Assembly (NCBI GenBank): GCA_036435485.1
Contig: JAZHRN010000139.1
Location: 5,084,001-5,148,000 of the forward strand
Direction: 5' to 3'
Length of the DNA: 64,000 nucleotides
Origin: Saposhnikovia divaricata
Lineage: Eukaryota; Streptophyta; Magnoliopsida; Apiales; Apiaceae
The notes beneath the pieces were generated by a model, which saw only the letters and a list, made by a program, of their open reading frames with translations, searched no databases and was not told the DNA's origin. Shown piece by piece: positions 1 to 10,636 of the stretch. Every line of letters starts with the position of its first letter. Position 1 is the first letter of the stretch. A program made the translations under genes and the position numbers.

Positions 1-207
1 AGCATGTCTAGATATCAATAACAACAGAATAGATAGACTTAGAGAATTCTACGTCAGTCTAGAAACGATGAAAGAACAACATGGTAGGTTCTATATTTGG
101 AACAGTCAAGAAATTGACGGTCTAAAAAATCATATTGGTAGCTTTATTGAAGAAGCTACCATAGGAGTAAGGAATTTCTAGACGGTACTGAAAAATCATA
201 TTGGTAG
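1..207 (+). other. Caulimovirus leader fragment with filler junction
   Basis: Positions 1-160 match the leader of block C around 20969-21125, which is part of the ORF VII-like frame. A 17-bp stretch at 125-141 recurs at 191-207, immediately before ORF III sequence resumes. This looks like templated filler added during end joining, which removed ORFs I and II. Confidence 0.75.
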
Positions 208-549
208 AGTCTTAAGGAATTACAAGAAGATTTCACTAAGATTATTAAGCCACAATTAGAAGAAATTCTAGAGTTGCTTAAGAATCAGCAGAATGCCGAT
301 AACATTGAAGCGGCAGCAGCAAAGATTATCAATGAAATAAAATTAGTTATTCATGATTGTCCTTGCAATAAAGAAATTCTTGATGTTCTTAAGACAGGTA
401 CATCAAACAGAGAAATCGTCTTAGCAGATGAAAAATTCAAGAAACCCTTGAAATACAGTTATCCTAACTTCAGCGTAGGAAACGAAGAAATGGGTTCTGG
501 AAAGAACTCAGGAAGCTTAACCTGGCCATTTGATAAAGAATCATCATGA
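208..549 (+). pseudogene. ORF III virion-associated protein, start codon lost (block A)
   Basis: Codons 2-114 of the virion-associated protein are present in frame to the stop at 547-549. The codon before codon 2 is TAG, where block B has ATG, so the rearrangement junction falls exactly at the start. Compared with block B the body is intact, with one M-to-L change around residue 47. It overlaps the coat protein start by 4 nt (ATGA). In exogenous caulimoviruses this small protein decorates the virion and bridges to vector transmission and movement factors. Without an ATG it is probably not translated here. Confidence 0.85.
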
Positions 550-2060
550 ATTACATGCAAATGGTAGAAGAATTCTTCTGGAATAATCTAGAAGATGAGG
601 AATTGCAGGTTACAGATGACAACTACGGTCAATTGGAACAAGCAATCAGATTAATGGAAATAGAGGATGACTCTATCGCCAACCAAGAAATAGAGTCAAG
701 CAGTGAGCTAAAATCTTTATTTGGTTTTAATCCTCATGAAACTCTAAACATTATTGAATCTTTCAGTACTGACGAAGAGGGATCAGACCCTTGGGAAGGT
801 TCGGAAGAATCATTTCAAGCTGAAAAATCAGAAGAAGAAGTTTTTCCAGAAAACTTTAGAATGGACAAACAGGCTTCTCCAGAACAAGGAGAACACTCTG
901 GAGTCAAAAAGGAGGAAGAGCATGAAGGCAAAACCTCAGGTAATAGGAAGAGGAAAGGTAATTTTTATCCTTCTTATTCTATTCCAGATTCTAAAAATGT
1001 TACTAACATCTATGGTAGTAATATTTTAAATATTGATGGTAAAACCAATAGAAAAGAGCTCATTGATAAATGGTCTCAAGAAATTAGTCTAATAATACAG
1101 ACTAATAGCGAAGCTTATGACGATCAAGGAACAGTCTTGTTATTGATGGAACATAAGACTACAGGTGTTGTTAATAGCATGATTAAAAACACCACATGGG
1201 TTCCAGTAATGAATCCCATAACTGCCTATGAAAATGTCATGGATGCAATCTATACATTGTTCCTAGGAATAGATCTTCAGACCAATAAAATTCAAGAATT
1301 GGCTAAGATAGTTAGTAAGGCAAAATCCATGCTTACTAAAATGCAACTTTGCGATATATGTTTTCTTGATCAATTCTATAATGATTATGAGAAATACTTA
1401 TATCAATTAGTTGAGCTAGCAGATTATAAGAAGTTTATCAGAGATTATCTTCTTAAAATACCGCTAGTAGGTGAAAAAGCTCTTGAACGTTTTAATCTTG
1501 AAGCAACAGGAGCTGCTGAAAATAGTTTGGGCTATGCTCATAGAATAGTGAAAGAAGAAATCAGTAAGATTTGTGATTTGACTAAAAAACAAAAACAGCT
1601 AAAACAGTTTAGTAAAAAATGCTGTGAAAAAGTGGTAGAACAACCATTTGAGTATGGATGTAGTAAGACATCTAGAAGTTTCCACAGGAAAAAATCGTAT
1701 AAAAAATATACGAAAAAATATCGATTTGTTAGGAAAAAGAAGCCCTTCAAATCAGGAAAATACGTTAAGAAAAAATCTTCAAAGAAGTTTTCTAACGATA
1801 AACAAAAGTTTTGCCCAAAAGGCAAGAAAAAATGCAGGTGTTGGATTTGCAATGAAGAAGGACACTATGCAAATGAATGCCCAAACAGGCAGAAGCATGA
1901 GAATAAAGCTCGCATGCTTGAACAGGTATATTCACTAGGATATATTCCTATCGAAGAACCTTACGAAGATATACAGGAAGTGTATATCTTAGAAGAAGAA
2001 TTAGATCCCGGACCAGAAGAGTCAGAGACTAATGAATATACTTCATCAGATTCAGACTGA
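546..2060 (+). CDS. ORF IV coat protein precursor (block A)
   Basis: Intact 504-codon caulimovirus capsid precursor. The N-terminal third is acidic and Glu/Ser-rich. The middle holds the shell domain. The C-terminal third has a long Lys/Arg-rich stretch (about residues 375-430), then a CCHC zinc knuckle (CWICNEEGHYANEC, about 435-448), which binds viral RNA in this family, and an acidic tail. The ATG overlaps the ORF III stop (ATGA), and the last 29 nt overlap ORF V, as expected for polycistronic translation. The frame is open and nearly identical to block B, but no complete viral genome surrounds it, so expression is doubtful. Shadow frames inside it were left out. Confidence 0.93.
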   Translation: MNYMQMVEEFFWNNLEDEELQVTDDNYGQLEQAIRLMEIEDDSIANQEIESSSELKSLFGFNPHETLNIIESFSTDEEGSDPWEGSEESFQAEKSEEEVFPENFRMDKQASPEQGEHSGVKKEEEHEGKTSGNRKRKGNFYPSYSIPDSKNVTNIYGSNILNIDGKTNRKELIDKWSQEISLIIQTNSEAYDDQGTVLLLMEHKTTGVVNSMIKNTTWVPVMNPITAYENVMDAIYTLFLGIDLQTNKIQELAKIVSKAKSMLTKMQLCDICFLDQFYNDYEKYLYQLVELADYKKFIRDYLLKIPLVGEKALERFNLEATGAAENSLGYAHRIVKEEISKICDLTKKQKQLKQFSKKCCEKVVEQPFEYGCSKTSRSFHRKKSYKKYTKKYRFVRKKKPFKSGKYVKKKSSKKFSNDKQKFCPKGKKKCRCWICNEEGHYANECPNRQKHENKARMLEQVYSLGYIPIEEPYEDIQEVYILEEELDPGPEESETNEYTSSDSD

Positions 2061-2571
2061 AGAAGTAAAAGATCTGGCGATATCTAATATCACCAATCCT
2101 AATTCTATTTATATCCCTGGTATTTTGAATTTTGCAGGATATAAAAAGATAGAATTACATTGCTATGTTGATACAGGTGCAAGTCTGTGCTTAGCAAGCA
2201 AATACGTTATCCCAGAAGAACATTGGGTTAATGCAGAAAAGCCTATACAGGTAAGTATAGCAGATAATAGTTCCATTACTATTACAAAGGTATGTAAAAA
2301 CCTTGATATAATGATTGCAGGAGAAATATTTCATATTCCTACAATCTATCAGCAGGAATCAGGTGTAGACCTTATTCTAGGCAATAACTTTCTAAACTTA
2401 TATGGACCATTTACTCAACACCCGGATCATATTATATTAACTCTTTCAGGTGAGAAAGTATATGTCAAAAAACTGATTATAGCTAAAAAATTTGGAGTTA
2501 AAGACTTCCTTGAATCAATGAAGAAAAAGTCTAAAACTCGTCAGCCAGAAGCTATAAAACTCCTATGGTAG
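2032..2571 (+). pseudogene. ORF V polyprotein, N-terminal protease fragment (block A)
   Basis: About 174 codons match the start of the protease/reverse transcriptase polyprotein, then three unrelated codons and a stop. The retroviral-type aspartic protease active site is visible (YVDTGAS, about residues 46-52). RT and RNase H are absent. The break at about 2564-2596 contains about 20 bp copied from the start of ORF III and then switches to inverted leader DNA. The fragment overlaps the coat protein gene by 29 nt, like the full version on the other strand at 12864-12892. Confidence 0.9.
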
Positions 2572-2573
2572 CT

Positions 2574-2880
2574 TAAGGAATTACAAGAAGATTTCTGATC
2601 TCTAAAACTTCGATTCTTCTTTTAAATCTTCTGGCTTTTTATTCTTCGTCTTCAATCCTACGAGCGGCGTTTCCCTAACGGCCACCTGCCTCAGCGGTAC
2701 TCCCTGTGCTCCAAGCGGACTCCAGAATAACAAGAATATAACCAAGATTTATAAAAGAAAAGACTTTTTTAGAGATCAGATAATCACTGAACAGATGCAG
2801 ATCATTTGAGAAGCCTGGTAAAACTCAAAACCCTGTTTTAAATAAACTTATATAAATCTTTTTATATATTTAATTTTGAT
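2574..2880. other. Inverted/direct leader scar closing block A
   Basis: About 170 bp of leader (2597-2768) lie in minus orientation, followed at once by about 110 bp of the next part of the leader in plus orientation. The phrase ending in TTTTAGAGATCAG therefore appears as an inverted repeat (near 2597 and 2770). A 20-bp ORF III patch precedes it. The viral match ends near 2880, where host DNA begins. Confidence 0.75.
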
Positions 2881-5800
2881 GTGAGGAAAACAGTCCCATA
2901 AAACTCAGAAACCATGTTAGGCAAGACTCTTTTAGAGGGATAGGACAGAAAAGGTTCAAGATTGGCTCGAGTGAGCATCTAAACAAATCAGAGTCAGGTA
3001 GCAACTCTACTAGTTGGCCATGAACAAATTTGCTTTTAGCAGACTTGGCATGAGCATTGTTTGAAACAAACAAGCCTGAGTTGAGCTTGGCTCTTCTCCT
3101 CTTAAGTTTTGTAACACCCCCAGATCCGGGGTCAGGGATCTGGTCGTTACGGTCTCAATTTCCATCCACAAAATCAACATAAATATTAAATTACAACCTT
3201 GTGACCCAAAACAACATAAAACACACCCGTTATAGTCCCAGAGATGAAATCAGAGTAACTACCAAATTTTATTAAGCACATTATGAGTTCTTACAATCCA
3301 AAAGAATTTGAATATGAATACATACTCTTTGCCATCCATTATCATAAGTCATACCAGCCCATATATTTGGTATTGAAAGAATGAATTTATCCTACCAATA
3401 GCTTTCTCTTCGGCTCTGGTAGTCTCATCGTCCTCGCCAGCGTCGAGTGCGCCTTGTGCGAGTCATCTGGTCTAGCTGTTGTTGTGATTTAAAAATAAAC
3501 CAACAATAATATATAACTGAACAATAATATATAACAGTTCAAAAGTATCTTTCAAACCATATGCCATGCATTTACGGAAATGATGCCAGTATAATATGAA
3601 CGATGAAATTACAAGGTAACTCAAAATGCAAATATAGGTGGGAATATCTGCTATGTCGAAGATAAGCAAGATATTATCATTTATCATAAAAGAGGAACTT
3701 GCAGGAAAATATTGCAATTCCAATTATGAATACTTTCCAATACTGCCAACAATGATAATGTTGCAGAAAATAAATGATGAACTTTTACTGGAGTATTCAC
3801 CGCGCCCGCTGTTCCAATCCTTACGATGATCAGTCGCAGATTGTATAGCTCAATTTAGATTTACTACCGGTAGAAGGAAGAACTGACGGATTTACTTGTC
3901 TACCGCCCTGTTAGATCTCCCCGGCCAACGGTTGGGCCAATGGGATGGACCGGCACTACTCGGCCTCTTACACGACTCCAAGTTCGAAAAGTTCACGACT
4001 CTGAATGTAAAGTTCGTCCCCCTTTCCCCAAGTATGATACTTGTTGATAAGACTCCACAAAGTAGTCGTATCTAGTTGGAAAAGAAAATTCCAAGAATAT
4101 TTATAAACTCAATAATAATTATGGAATATTTTACATAATATTTGGAGGTGAAATATAATCTCCAAATAATATAAATCATTTTAAAAAGAATTTAAAAGAA
4201 TTAAATAAATATTCCAAGAATATTTATAAACTCAATAATAATTATGGAATATTATTAAATCATAATATTGCTCGTAAGTAATTCTCAAATGAATATATAG
4301 AATTATTTACTAAATAAATCTCTCCTTAAATGAATATTCAAAATAATATTCATTAAATAATTAAACTCTAATAATTATTTAAAATAATATTCAATAAATA
4401 AGTCAAACCTTAAATGAATATTTGAAAATAATATTCATTTAATAAAAAATCTTCTAAATGAATATCCAAATAATATTCATTAAGTAATCAAAACTTTAAA
4501 GGAATATTCGAAATAATATTCCTTAAGTAAATAGAACTTCCAATGAATATTTAAAATAATATTCATCAAGTACATAAAACCTTAAATGAATATTCGAAAG
4601 TAATATTCATTTAATAAATAAAATTCCAATGAATATCAAAATAATATTCATTAAATAATCAACTCTAATGAATATTCGAAACTAACATTCATTTAATATC
4701 TCTCGACTGAGATAATACTCGAATAACATTCCTCGAAATAAATAATAATCTGCCGTTGGAATCCCTCCGGGTTTCCACGACTCTTTATACAGTATATCTC
4801 AAAATACCGACTCTCAGTCTATATTTAAGAATGAATATCATATGCCCTTCGCTAAGGGTCTTACCAAAACAATCCGGCTTATAACTGATAATTCGTATCT
4901 AGTCTATAAGCCAATAGCAATTCTGGGAACAGGTATCATAATATAATTTGACAATAGGCATGCATGCTATGGCATATGTAAAATGGCAATCACATATATA
5001 TATTATCACAACAGGTTCAAAGTTTTGAACACTTGCCTGGTAATCGGGTGTGGGTAGAGATAGCGTGTCCTGGGTCTGCTCGATGATCTATAAACAATCA
5101 GAACATTCGAGATTAACCACTTAACACCTTTTAAAAGTCTAAGTATAAACTTCACTTATGTCGAAACACGTTTTCGAATTAATCGTTATACACCTTTTAG
5201 TGTAACTCTTTTTATCACCGATACGATCCGACATTTGTTCGTTAGTAAGACATGCCATCATACTCACACTTGGTATATACCTAAGCCATGTAAGTGCTAA
5301 AGTAGGTCGTTTACGAATCAAGATTATACCTCAAGTTTTATCGTCCATTTTCTAAGTGTTTTACCAAAGTTATAACTAAGCGGGTTTTTTAGGGATTCGT
5401 TCGTATTTAACTTCGATTCAAACATTTTTATAAAATCGGAAAACGATCCGTTTGATATGTGGTTTTCTCTCACACCTTCCTTATGACCCCTGGTATTTAT
5501 TTACCAAGATTCGCCACTGAATAACATGTTTTACGAGGGTTCAATTGAAGTTACGAACTTTTACTTATGGTTCCGAACCAATTTTAGTAATTTGACCATA
5601 ACTCCTAAACCGTAAGTCGAAATGTTTCGATTCTTGCGCCAAAACGATCTATGGATCGAGACCTACAAGGACCTGTCATAATATTATCAAGGTCAGGAAC
5701 TTATATTAACTGCCATGCTTGGTTTCTAAGTGTTAACAAAAATTCGGCATTACGACGGCTATAAACTAACGATTTCCAAAATTAATATCATGATCTAAAT

Positions 5801-6028
5801 ATCAATCAACAACCAATATACCAAGATCTCATGATCATCATCTAAACTAAGCCATAATCTTCCAAGGACAAGTCATATCCATCAAAGTTTGATTATGGCC
5901 AAAACAACAACAATCAACTCCAAATACATGGATCTATACATACTAACATCTCCTCATCTTATAATCATCAAAACATCCATTAAAACTCAAAACAAAAACT
6001 AAGGTTCTTGAAGTTTATACCTTCCTTG
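2881..6028. other. Non-coding host repeat DNA, possible LTR-derived
   Basis: No convincing gene; the frames of 60-83 codons here lack motifs. Near 3109 the sequence starts TGTAACACCCCCAGATCCGG, a terminus style common in plant Ty3/gypsy LTRs, but I cannot see the matching other end or an internal coding region. A direct repeat of about 40 bp occurs near 4092 and 4214, and an AT-rich tandem repeat follows (listed separately). The right side is interrupted by a small LTR retrotransposon. The LTR interpretation is an inference. Confidence 0.4.
4325..4710. repeat. AT-rich tandem repeat of about 43 bp with hairpin core
   Basis: About nine degenerate units of roughly 40-45 bp. Each contains AATGAATATT, a short spacer and AATATTCATT, so each unit can fold into a 10-bp hairpin. 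Units are separated by AT-rich linkers such as TTAAATAA and a pyrimidine-rich start (CTTAA/TTCCA). It lies inside non-coding host DNA. Confidence 0.8.
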
Positions 6029-6569
6029 TGTTGGGTTTCAACCCAATATGATGTTATTGGTTTGGGTGGTCCAAGATATATATGGGTAAGATAATAATTG
6101 TATGTGTAGACAATTATTATATATGGTATGTCTTGATCACTAAGTTGGGTAATTAGGTGCCAAGAATTGGAACACTTGTATAACAAGTATAGTAAGACTT
6201 GTAAAACAAGTATGGTAAGTCTTGGTGGCTAAGTTTTGGATGACTATATATACATAGTCACATTGTATTTGTTTGATGGTGTGAAAGCTTAAGAGATGTA
6301 GTCTTAAGTATTGTTTGGGTGATGCTTGAGCATTGTTGGCTCAAGTATCAAGGGTTGGGACACCGTTAAGGTGTTATTGTTTTGATGTATTGTTGATTAT
6401 TGTTAAGATTAATAATACAAGTTTGGGACGTGGGTGTTTCCACGTCAAGTATTTGTGTGTTCTTGTTTTGCGCTTTGGTAGATATTGTCAATTATTGATT
6501 GGTGTGTGTGCGCGCGCTCTGTATTGGTGATTGTGAATCTTAGATTGTGAATAGTCCCTTAACCTAACA
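6029..6569 (+). repeat. Left LTR of the compact retrotransposon
   Basis: 541 bp, beginning TGTTGGG and ending CCTAACA. It is near-identical to 7121-7632 except for an extra stretch of about 30 bp near 6199-6235, so the copies have diverged somewhat since insertion. Confidence 0.88.
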
Positions 6570-7120
6570 AGTGGTATCAAACCTAAGGTTCGGGTTCGTG
6601 ATGGATAAGGTTAAGGGAAAGTTCGAGGTTCAATTGATCTGGCAGAGTACAATGAAGGATTTGCTGACAAGGAGTTGCCGCTAAAGCGGGAAGAGACAAA
6701 GTTACGTGCGGTTTGAAGGTTGCCTTGCACCGTGGATCAATCCTATGTTCGGACTCGAGATGGAAGAAGATGGAAGAGGTCATCGCAATTGTTTCAGTGG
6801 CTTGATTAACCAGGTGAACTATTTGGATGATAATAGTGATTTTCTTTAGGAGACCGAAGAATTGTGAAAGCAAGGATCGGGTGACTCAACATGTGGAAGA
6901 GCACTCGTGGTGGTTGATGCACGTGATTTTGTAGATGGATACATCGTTATGGTGAAGAACGGTGGTGGTTTGGAGGGTCACTATACGGGTTTTAGCGACA
7001 CTCAAAGATTGGAAGAGCAAGAGGGGGTTCTTGTTCTAAGGGAGGCATTGGCGAATGGACGTCGATGGCTTGATTGGTTACCGTTCAATCCGATGTGGGT
7101 ATTGGGTTGAAGGGGAGGAT
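6570..7120 (+). other. Internal region: primer site, gag remnant, purine tract
   Basis: Starts with the primer-binding site matching initiator tRNA-Met (6572-6583). Then comes a gag-like start around 6601-6680 (ATGGATAAGG..., reading KGKFEVQ and a Trp-containing stretch typical of copia gag openings) that is soon out of frame. The rest has no protein I recognise, and the 67-codon frame at 6907-7110 lacks motifs. It ends in the purine tract before the right LTR. Confidence 0.7.
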
Positions 7121-7632
7121 TGTTGGGTTTCAACCCAATATGATGTTATGGGTTTGGGTGGTCCAAGATATATATGGGTAAGATAATAATTGTATGTGTA
7201 GACAATTATTATATATGGCATGTCTTGATCACTAAATTTGGTAATTAGGTGCCAAGAATTGGAACACTTGTATAACAAGTATAGTAAGACTTGTTTTTGG
7301 ATGACTATATGAACATAGTCACATTGTATTTGTTTGATGGTGTGAAAGCTTAAGAGATGTAGTCTTAAGTATTGTTTGGGTGATGCTTGAGCATTGTTGG
7401 CTCAAGTATCAGGGGTTAGGACACCGTTAAGGTGTTATTGTTTTGATGTATTGTTGATTATTGTTAAGATTAATAATACAAGTTTGGGACGTGGGTGTTT
7501 CCACGTCAAGTATTTGTGTGTTCTTGTTTTGCGCTTTGGTAGATCTTGTCAATTATTAATTGGTGTGTGTGTGCGCGCGCTCTGTATTGGTGATTATGAA
7601 TCTTAGATTGTGTATAGTCCCTTAACCTAACA
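7121..7632 (+). repeat. Right LTR of the compact retrotransposon
   Basis: 512 bp with the same termini as the left LTR. A GT/GC-rich microsatellite (GTGTGTGTGCGCGCGC) near the end is slightly longer than in the left copy. Confidence 0.88.
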
Positions 7633-8513
7633 ACTTGGAGTGTGTATGCACTTAGTAAGCCTTGTCTAGTCCTTAGATTACCTTAACAAAGCTTGGATCA
7701 TCCAAACAAAACAAGAAATCAAAGTTAGTCTCTTGAAATCACTATTCACCCTAGGCTTGAATGATTTATTTGAAAATGGAAAACATGGAGTTTGGAGCCA
7801 AGATTTCTAGGGTATCACTTTTATGAATTATAGGACTTACCATAAAAATTTGGAGATCAAACAATGGTGGGAGCTTGGACTTTGATCTTGGAATTAAGGA
7901 GAAGCCGAATGGAGCTTTCTTTGGAGAGAGTTTGTGTTGCTTGGCTTGGTTTCTTGCTCTCTTGCATTATTATGAAAATATCTAACATAAAGTTACTTTA
8001 TTAAAGGTACTAGGTCATGGAATACATCAGCTTGGTGGACAAGTGTTGATTTTTGGTGGTGTTAAGGCTAACTAAGTAGTTTGCTTTGCTAAGTACTAGT
8101 TTCATCTCTAAGTAAGCTAGTTGCATGAGTCATCACTTGGTTTGCTAGATATTTTCCACCACTACATGCATGTATCTTGATTCCCTACTTGTTTCTTTGT
8201 CCGATTATTGCTCAATTCTTTGATCGTTCGGAGGAATAACTCATTCGTTTCTAGTTAGGGTTTTACCGGAAACCGTAATAATATTTACACCATCATTCTC
8301 AATTCTCTTTCATAATTCTTGAACCTATTTTCCTTAAATCCCTTCAATAATTCCTTAAGTCTTTCAGTGTCCGGGGAAATCTCGGGAAAAATAAAAGTGT
8401 TATTTTCAGAATCTGACAGCTTTTACATACACTCTTTTCCCCCTGGATCACTAATACGAACTCAGAATTTCGTTCCGGGTACTTCTATATAGCGTCGTCT
8501 AATAATATTCCTA
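7633..8513. other. Non-coding host DNA
   Basis: Continuation of the host sequence interrupted by the LTR element. I see no gene, RNA gene or repeat unit. The viral leader of block B begins near 8514. Confidence 0.5.
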
Positions 8514-9154
8514 CATCTGTTCAGTGATTATCTGATCTCTAAAACTTCTATTCTTCTTTTAAATCCTCTGGTTTTTTATTCTCTGTCTTCAATCCTACGA
8601 GCGGCGTTTCCCTAACGGCCACCTGCCTCAGCGGTACTCCCTGTGCTCCAAGCGGACTCCAGAATAACAAGAATATAACCAAGATTTATAAAAGAAAAGA
8701 CTCTTTATTGATTAAGATAATATGTACAGATATAGACTCATTATGAGCCTGTTTACACTCATAACCCCGTAGGGTTTTTACTCACACATGACTATGAGGA
8801 CCTTTGATTTTGCATACAGAGTAGTTTGTATGAAAATTTTCGATCCTGTCTACTGTTTGAAATTTTAATTCGTCGTTTATATGTCACGGGCGAGGGTCTA
8901 TACAATAATCTACATAAAGTAGATTCCTATTTAAAGTAAATGATTTACTTTTTTAAAGTAGTTTTGTCTACTTTGCTATCACGTGAATGATTTACTTTCT
9001 TTTGATAAAGTAGCTGGTCCACTAGCTTTATCTTATTCTTTAGCCTTTACGTCTTCTTCTGAAGTGGTAGTGCGGCAATACTGACAATTTTGTACTGAAA
9101 ATGATGCCCATTATCAGCAGCTTCGTCTTTATTTGTAAAGTAGATTCCTCTACT
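8514..9154 (-). promoter_or_regulatory. Block B intergenic region: 35S-like promoter and leader start
   Basis: A TATA-like CATATAAACG lies at 8876-8882 (minus strand). The poly(A) signal AATAAA is at 8704-8709, about 170 nt downstream, as expected for terminally redundant caulimovirus RNA. Upstream, towards ORF VI, are repeated ACTTTA-rich motifs (8930-9020 and 9139-9160). The leader stops at the host junction near 8514. Confidence 0.65.
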
Positions 9155-10636
9155 TTAATTTTTCATCACTCTTTTCCCCTGATGCTTTGTCATCTGGTGT
9201 AGTGGTGGAATTTTAAGCCGTGAAATTATTGCACCAATTATTGTTGAGTCACCAATTATTGCTTTATCTTCCTGGCTCATTGTGGTGTGAGTCATTGAAG
9301 TCATGATGCAATTTGAAGACGAATAATTAATCTTCACCTTGTCATTTTCTTTTATGCAGAGAATCTTTTCTAGAATAGCTGCATACTTGTGGATGACTAC
9401 TTGCTTCAAGTCTTTCTTTTCCAGAGTGACTGGTTTTGATTTGCTTGGAGCGTAGCTTCTTTCCTTGACAATTCCTAGCTGAACATAATGAAATGGTTTA
9501 GCCAGACTGTCGTTATAGTCTTCATCCCAGAACGGTAGTGTTGATTGAACCTTGATGAAAATTTCTTTCGCCGGGTTTTGAACATACTTTGGAAAACTTC
9601 CAATTTCTAACAGATTATTGGATGGGTAAATTAGACTAACTAACCCATTGACATAAGCTTCATAAATTAACTCAGGATCTGAGTTAGGATAAAAGTTGAA
9701 ATAGCTTATGTTGGTTTTATCCGTGGTGAAAAACCTCTGTTTCACGAATTCATGCTCCGTAGCACTTCTTCCAAGTTCATAGAAAAAGCTGAAGCTATCG
9801 TAGATGGTTTCTCCACTATCGTCTTCAAAATCTATGATTAGATTTTCTGACTTAACTTTTCCCAACACCTTCTGTGAAGTTGCTGTCTTTTTCAGAGCTT
9901 GTTTGAAGGTTGGCTTCAAAGCTTCTGTAGAATTGATGAGACACAGTGGTGGCTTCATCATTTCTTTAGTGTAGAGATCAGCGGATACTCTAGCTTCTTG
10001 GAAATCTTTGAACTTCTTGTGAGAAACTCCTGAGATTCCTGTGACTGCCAAGCTTGCAATTGCCCAGTTGTTGTAGATTCCTGGATTGGGACCATTGTAA
10101 ACAACATAGTAATTTTTGCTGGTAGTACTGATCGGTATTACAAAAGATTGCTCTTTTGATTTTTGTGGGAGTTGAATTCCCCCATTGGGTCTCAGATTTA
10201 AATCTGAAGATTCTCCCAATGTTGTTGAGGTCTGTACCTCTGACTGGATTTTTGGTAAACCCACAACCTTCAACGGATTTGTTGAATCTTTACCAGGAGC
10301 CGTTTGCTCTGGATTAGTCTGTACTTCACTTATTGCTAAGGAAGGTGTACAAATAACCTTTTGTTGCAAGGAATAATCCTTGGTTTGGATTTTTGCCAAA
10401 TCCACAGGCGTTAACGGATTTGATGTGCCTTTACCGGTAGCCGTTTGCTCCGGGCTAGTTTCAGATCTGTTCATTGATGAAGAAGGTTCTGAAATTACCT
10501 TTTGCTGTTCGGGAAGGGAATACTTCCTTACATATTCTAGCTCTGCACGAACTAGTTGTAATTCTTCTTGAACAAGTTTGAATTTCTTCAAGAGGATAGA
10601 TTCTTTTAGCTCTAGTTGTTCTATGGAAGTGTCCAT
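9155..10636 (-). CDS. ORF VI translational transactivator/viroplasmin, altered C-terminus (block B)
   Basis: The frame starts at the ATG at 10636; the longer frame upstream begins with TTG. It encodes the multifunctional inclusion-body protein that lets ribosomes reinitiate on polycistronic viral RNA. Residues 1-40 are a Leu/Glu-rich coiled coil, followed by a Pro/Thr/Ser-rich linker. The caulimovirid viroplasmin motif YYVVYNGPNPGIYNNW lies around 170-185, followed by the central TAV domain. Compared with block C (533 aa) it lacks about 12 residues in frame near 9590. Its last 40 or so residues differ: the Cys-rich C-terminal tail is lost after a local rearrangement containing a repeated ATTGGTG. 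It is open, but probably impaired. Confidence 0.85.
   Translation of the reverse strand: MDTSIEQLELKESILLKKFKLVQEELQLVRAELEYVRKYSLPEQQKVISEPSSSMNRSETSPEQTATGKGTSNPLTPVDLAKIQTKDYSLQQKVICTPSLAISEVQTNPEQTAPGKDSTNPLKVVGLPKIQSEVQTSTTLGESSDLNLRPNGGIQLPQKSKEQSFVIPISTTSKNYYVVYNGPNPGIYNNWAIASLAVTGISGVSHKKFKDFQEARVSADLYTKEMMKPPLCLINSTEALKPTFKQALKKTATSQKVLGKVKSENLIIDFEDDSGETIYDSFSFFYELGRSATEHEFVKQRFFTTDKTNISYFNFYPNSDPELIYEAYVNGLVSLIYPSNNLLEIGSFPKYVQNPAKEIFIKVQSTLPFWDEDYNDSLAKPFHYVQLGIVKERSYAPSKSKPVTLEKKDLKQVVIHKYAAILEKILCIKENDKVKINYSSSNCIMTSMTHTTMSQEDKAIIGDSTIIGAIISRLKIPPLHQMTKHQGKRVMKN

Larger units (their letters stand above)
1..2880 (+). mobile_element. Endogenous caulimovirus block A (rearranged)
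   Basis: Integrated Caulimoviridae DNA carrying, in order, a piece of the genomic leader, ORF III without its start codon, an intact coat protein ORF and the N-terminal protease part of ORF V. These are followed by an inverted-plus-direct leader scar. ORFs I and II and the RT part of ORF V are missing. Coding sequence is almost identical to block B on the other strand; I found only two amino-acid differences in the 504-residue coat protein by eye. The left edge lies outside the window. Junctions carry short duplicated filler, typical of end joining of fragmented viral DNA. Confidence 0.9.
6029..7632 (+). mobile_element. Compact non-autonomous LTR retrotransposon (copia-like)
   Basis: Two direct repeats of 541 and 512 bp start TGTTGGGTTTCAACCC and end CCTAACA. 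They flank only 551 bp of internal DNA. A methionine-tRNA-type primer site (TGGTATCAAACC, 6572-6583) follows the left LTR, and a purine tract (AAGGGGAGGA, 7110-7119) precedes the right LTR. The 5-bp flanks are CCTTG (6024-6028) and ACTTG (7633-7637), a target-site duplication with one mismatch. The internal part starts with a short gag-like reading (KGKFEVQ-type) and soon degenerates. There is no integrase or RT, so mobility would need an autonomous partner. It is inserted into older host repeat DNA. Confidence 0.88.

Noticed and set aside
754..1029. 91-codon alternative frame inside ORF IV (also 13895-14170)
   Set aside because: Out-of-frame shadow of the coat protein gene; no motif and no upstream signal.
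1538..1852. Antisense frame of 104 codons within the coat protein gene (and its twin at 13072-13386)
   Set aside because: It lies opposite the Lys-rich coding stretch, is Phe-rich with no motif, and exists only because AAA/AAG codons read as TTT/CTT on the other strand.
2870..6186. Small frames of 60-83 codons in the host spacer (2870, 3472, 3638, 5139 and 5980)
   Set aside because: No domain, no paired regulatory signals, and frequencies expected by chance in AT-rich DNA.
6907..7110. 67-codon frame inside the compact LTR element
   Set aside because: No match to gag or other retroelement proteins, and the surrounding region is degenerate.
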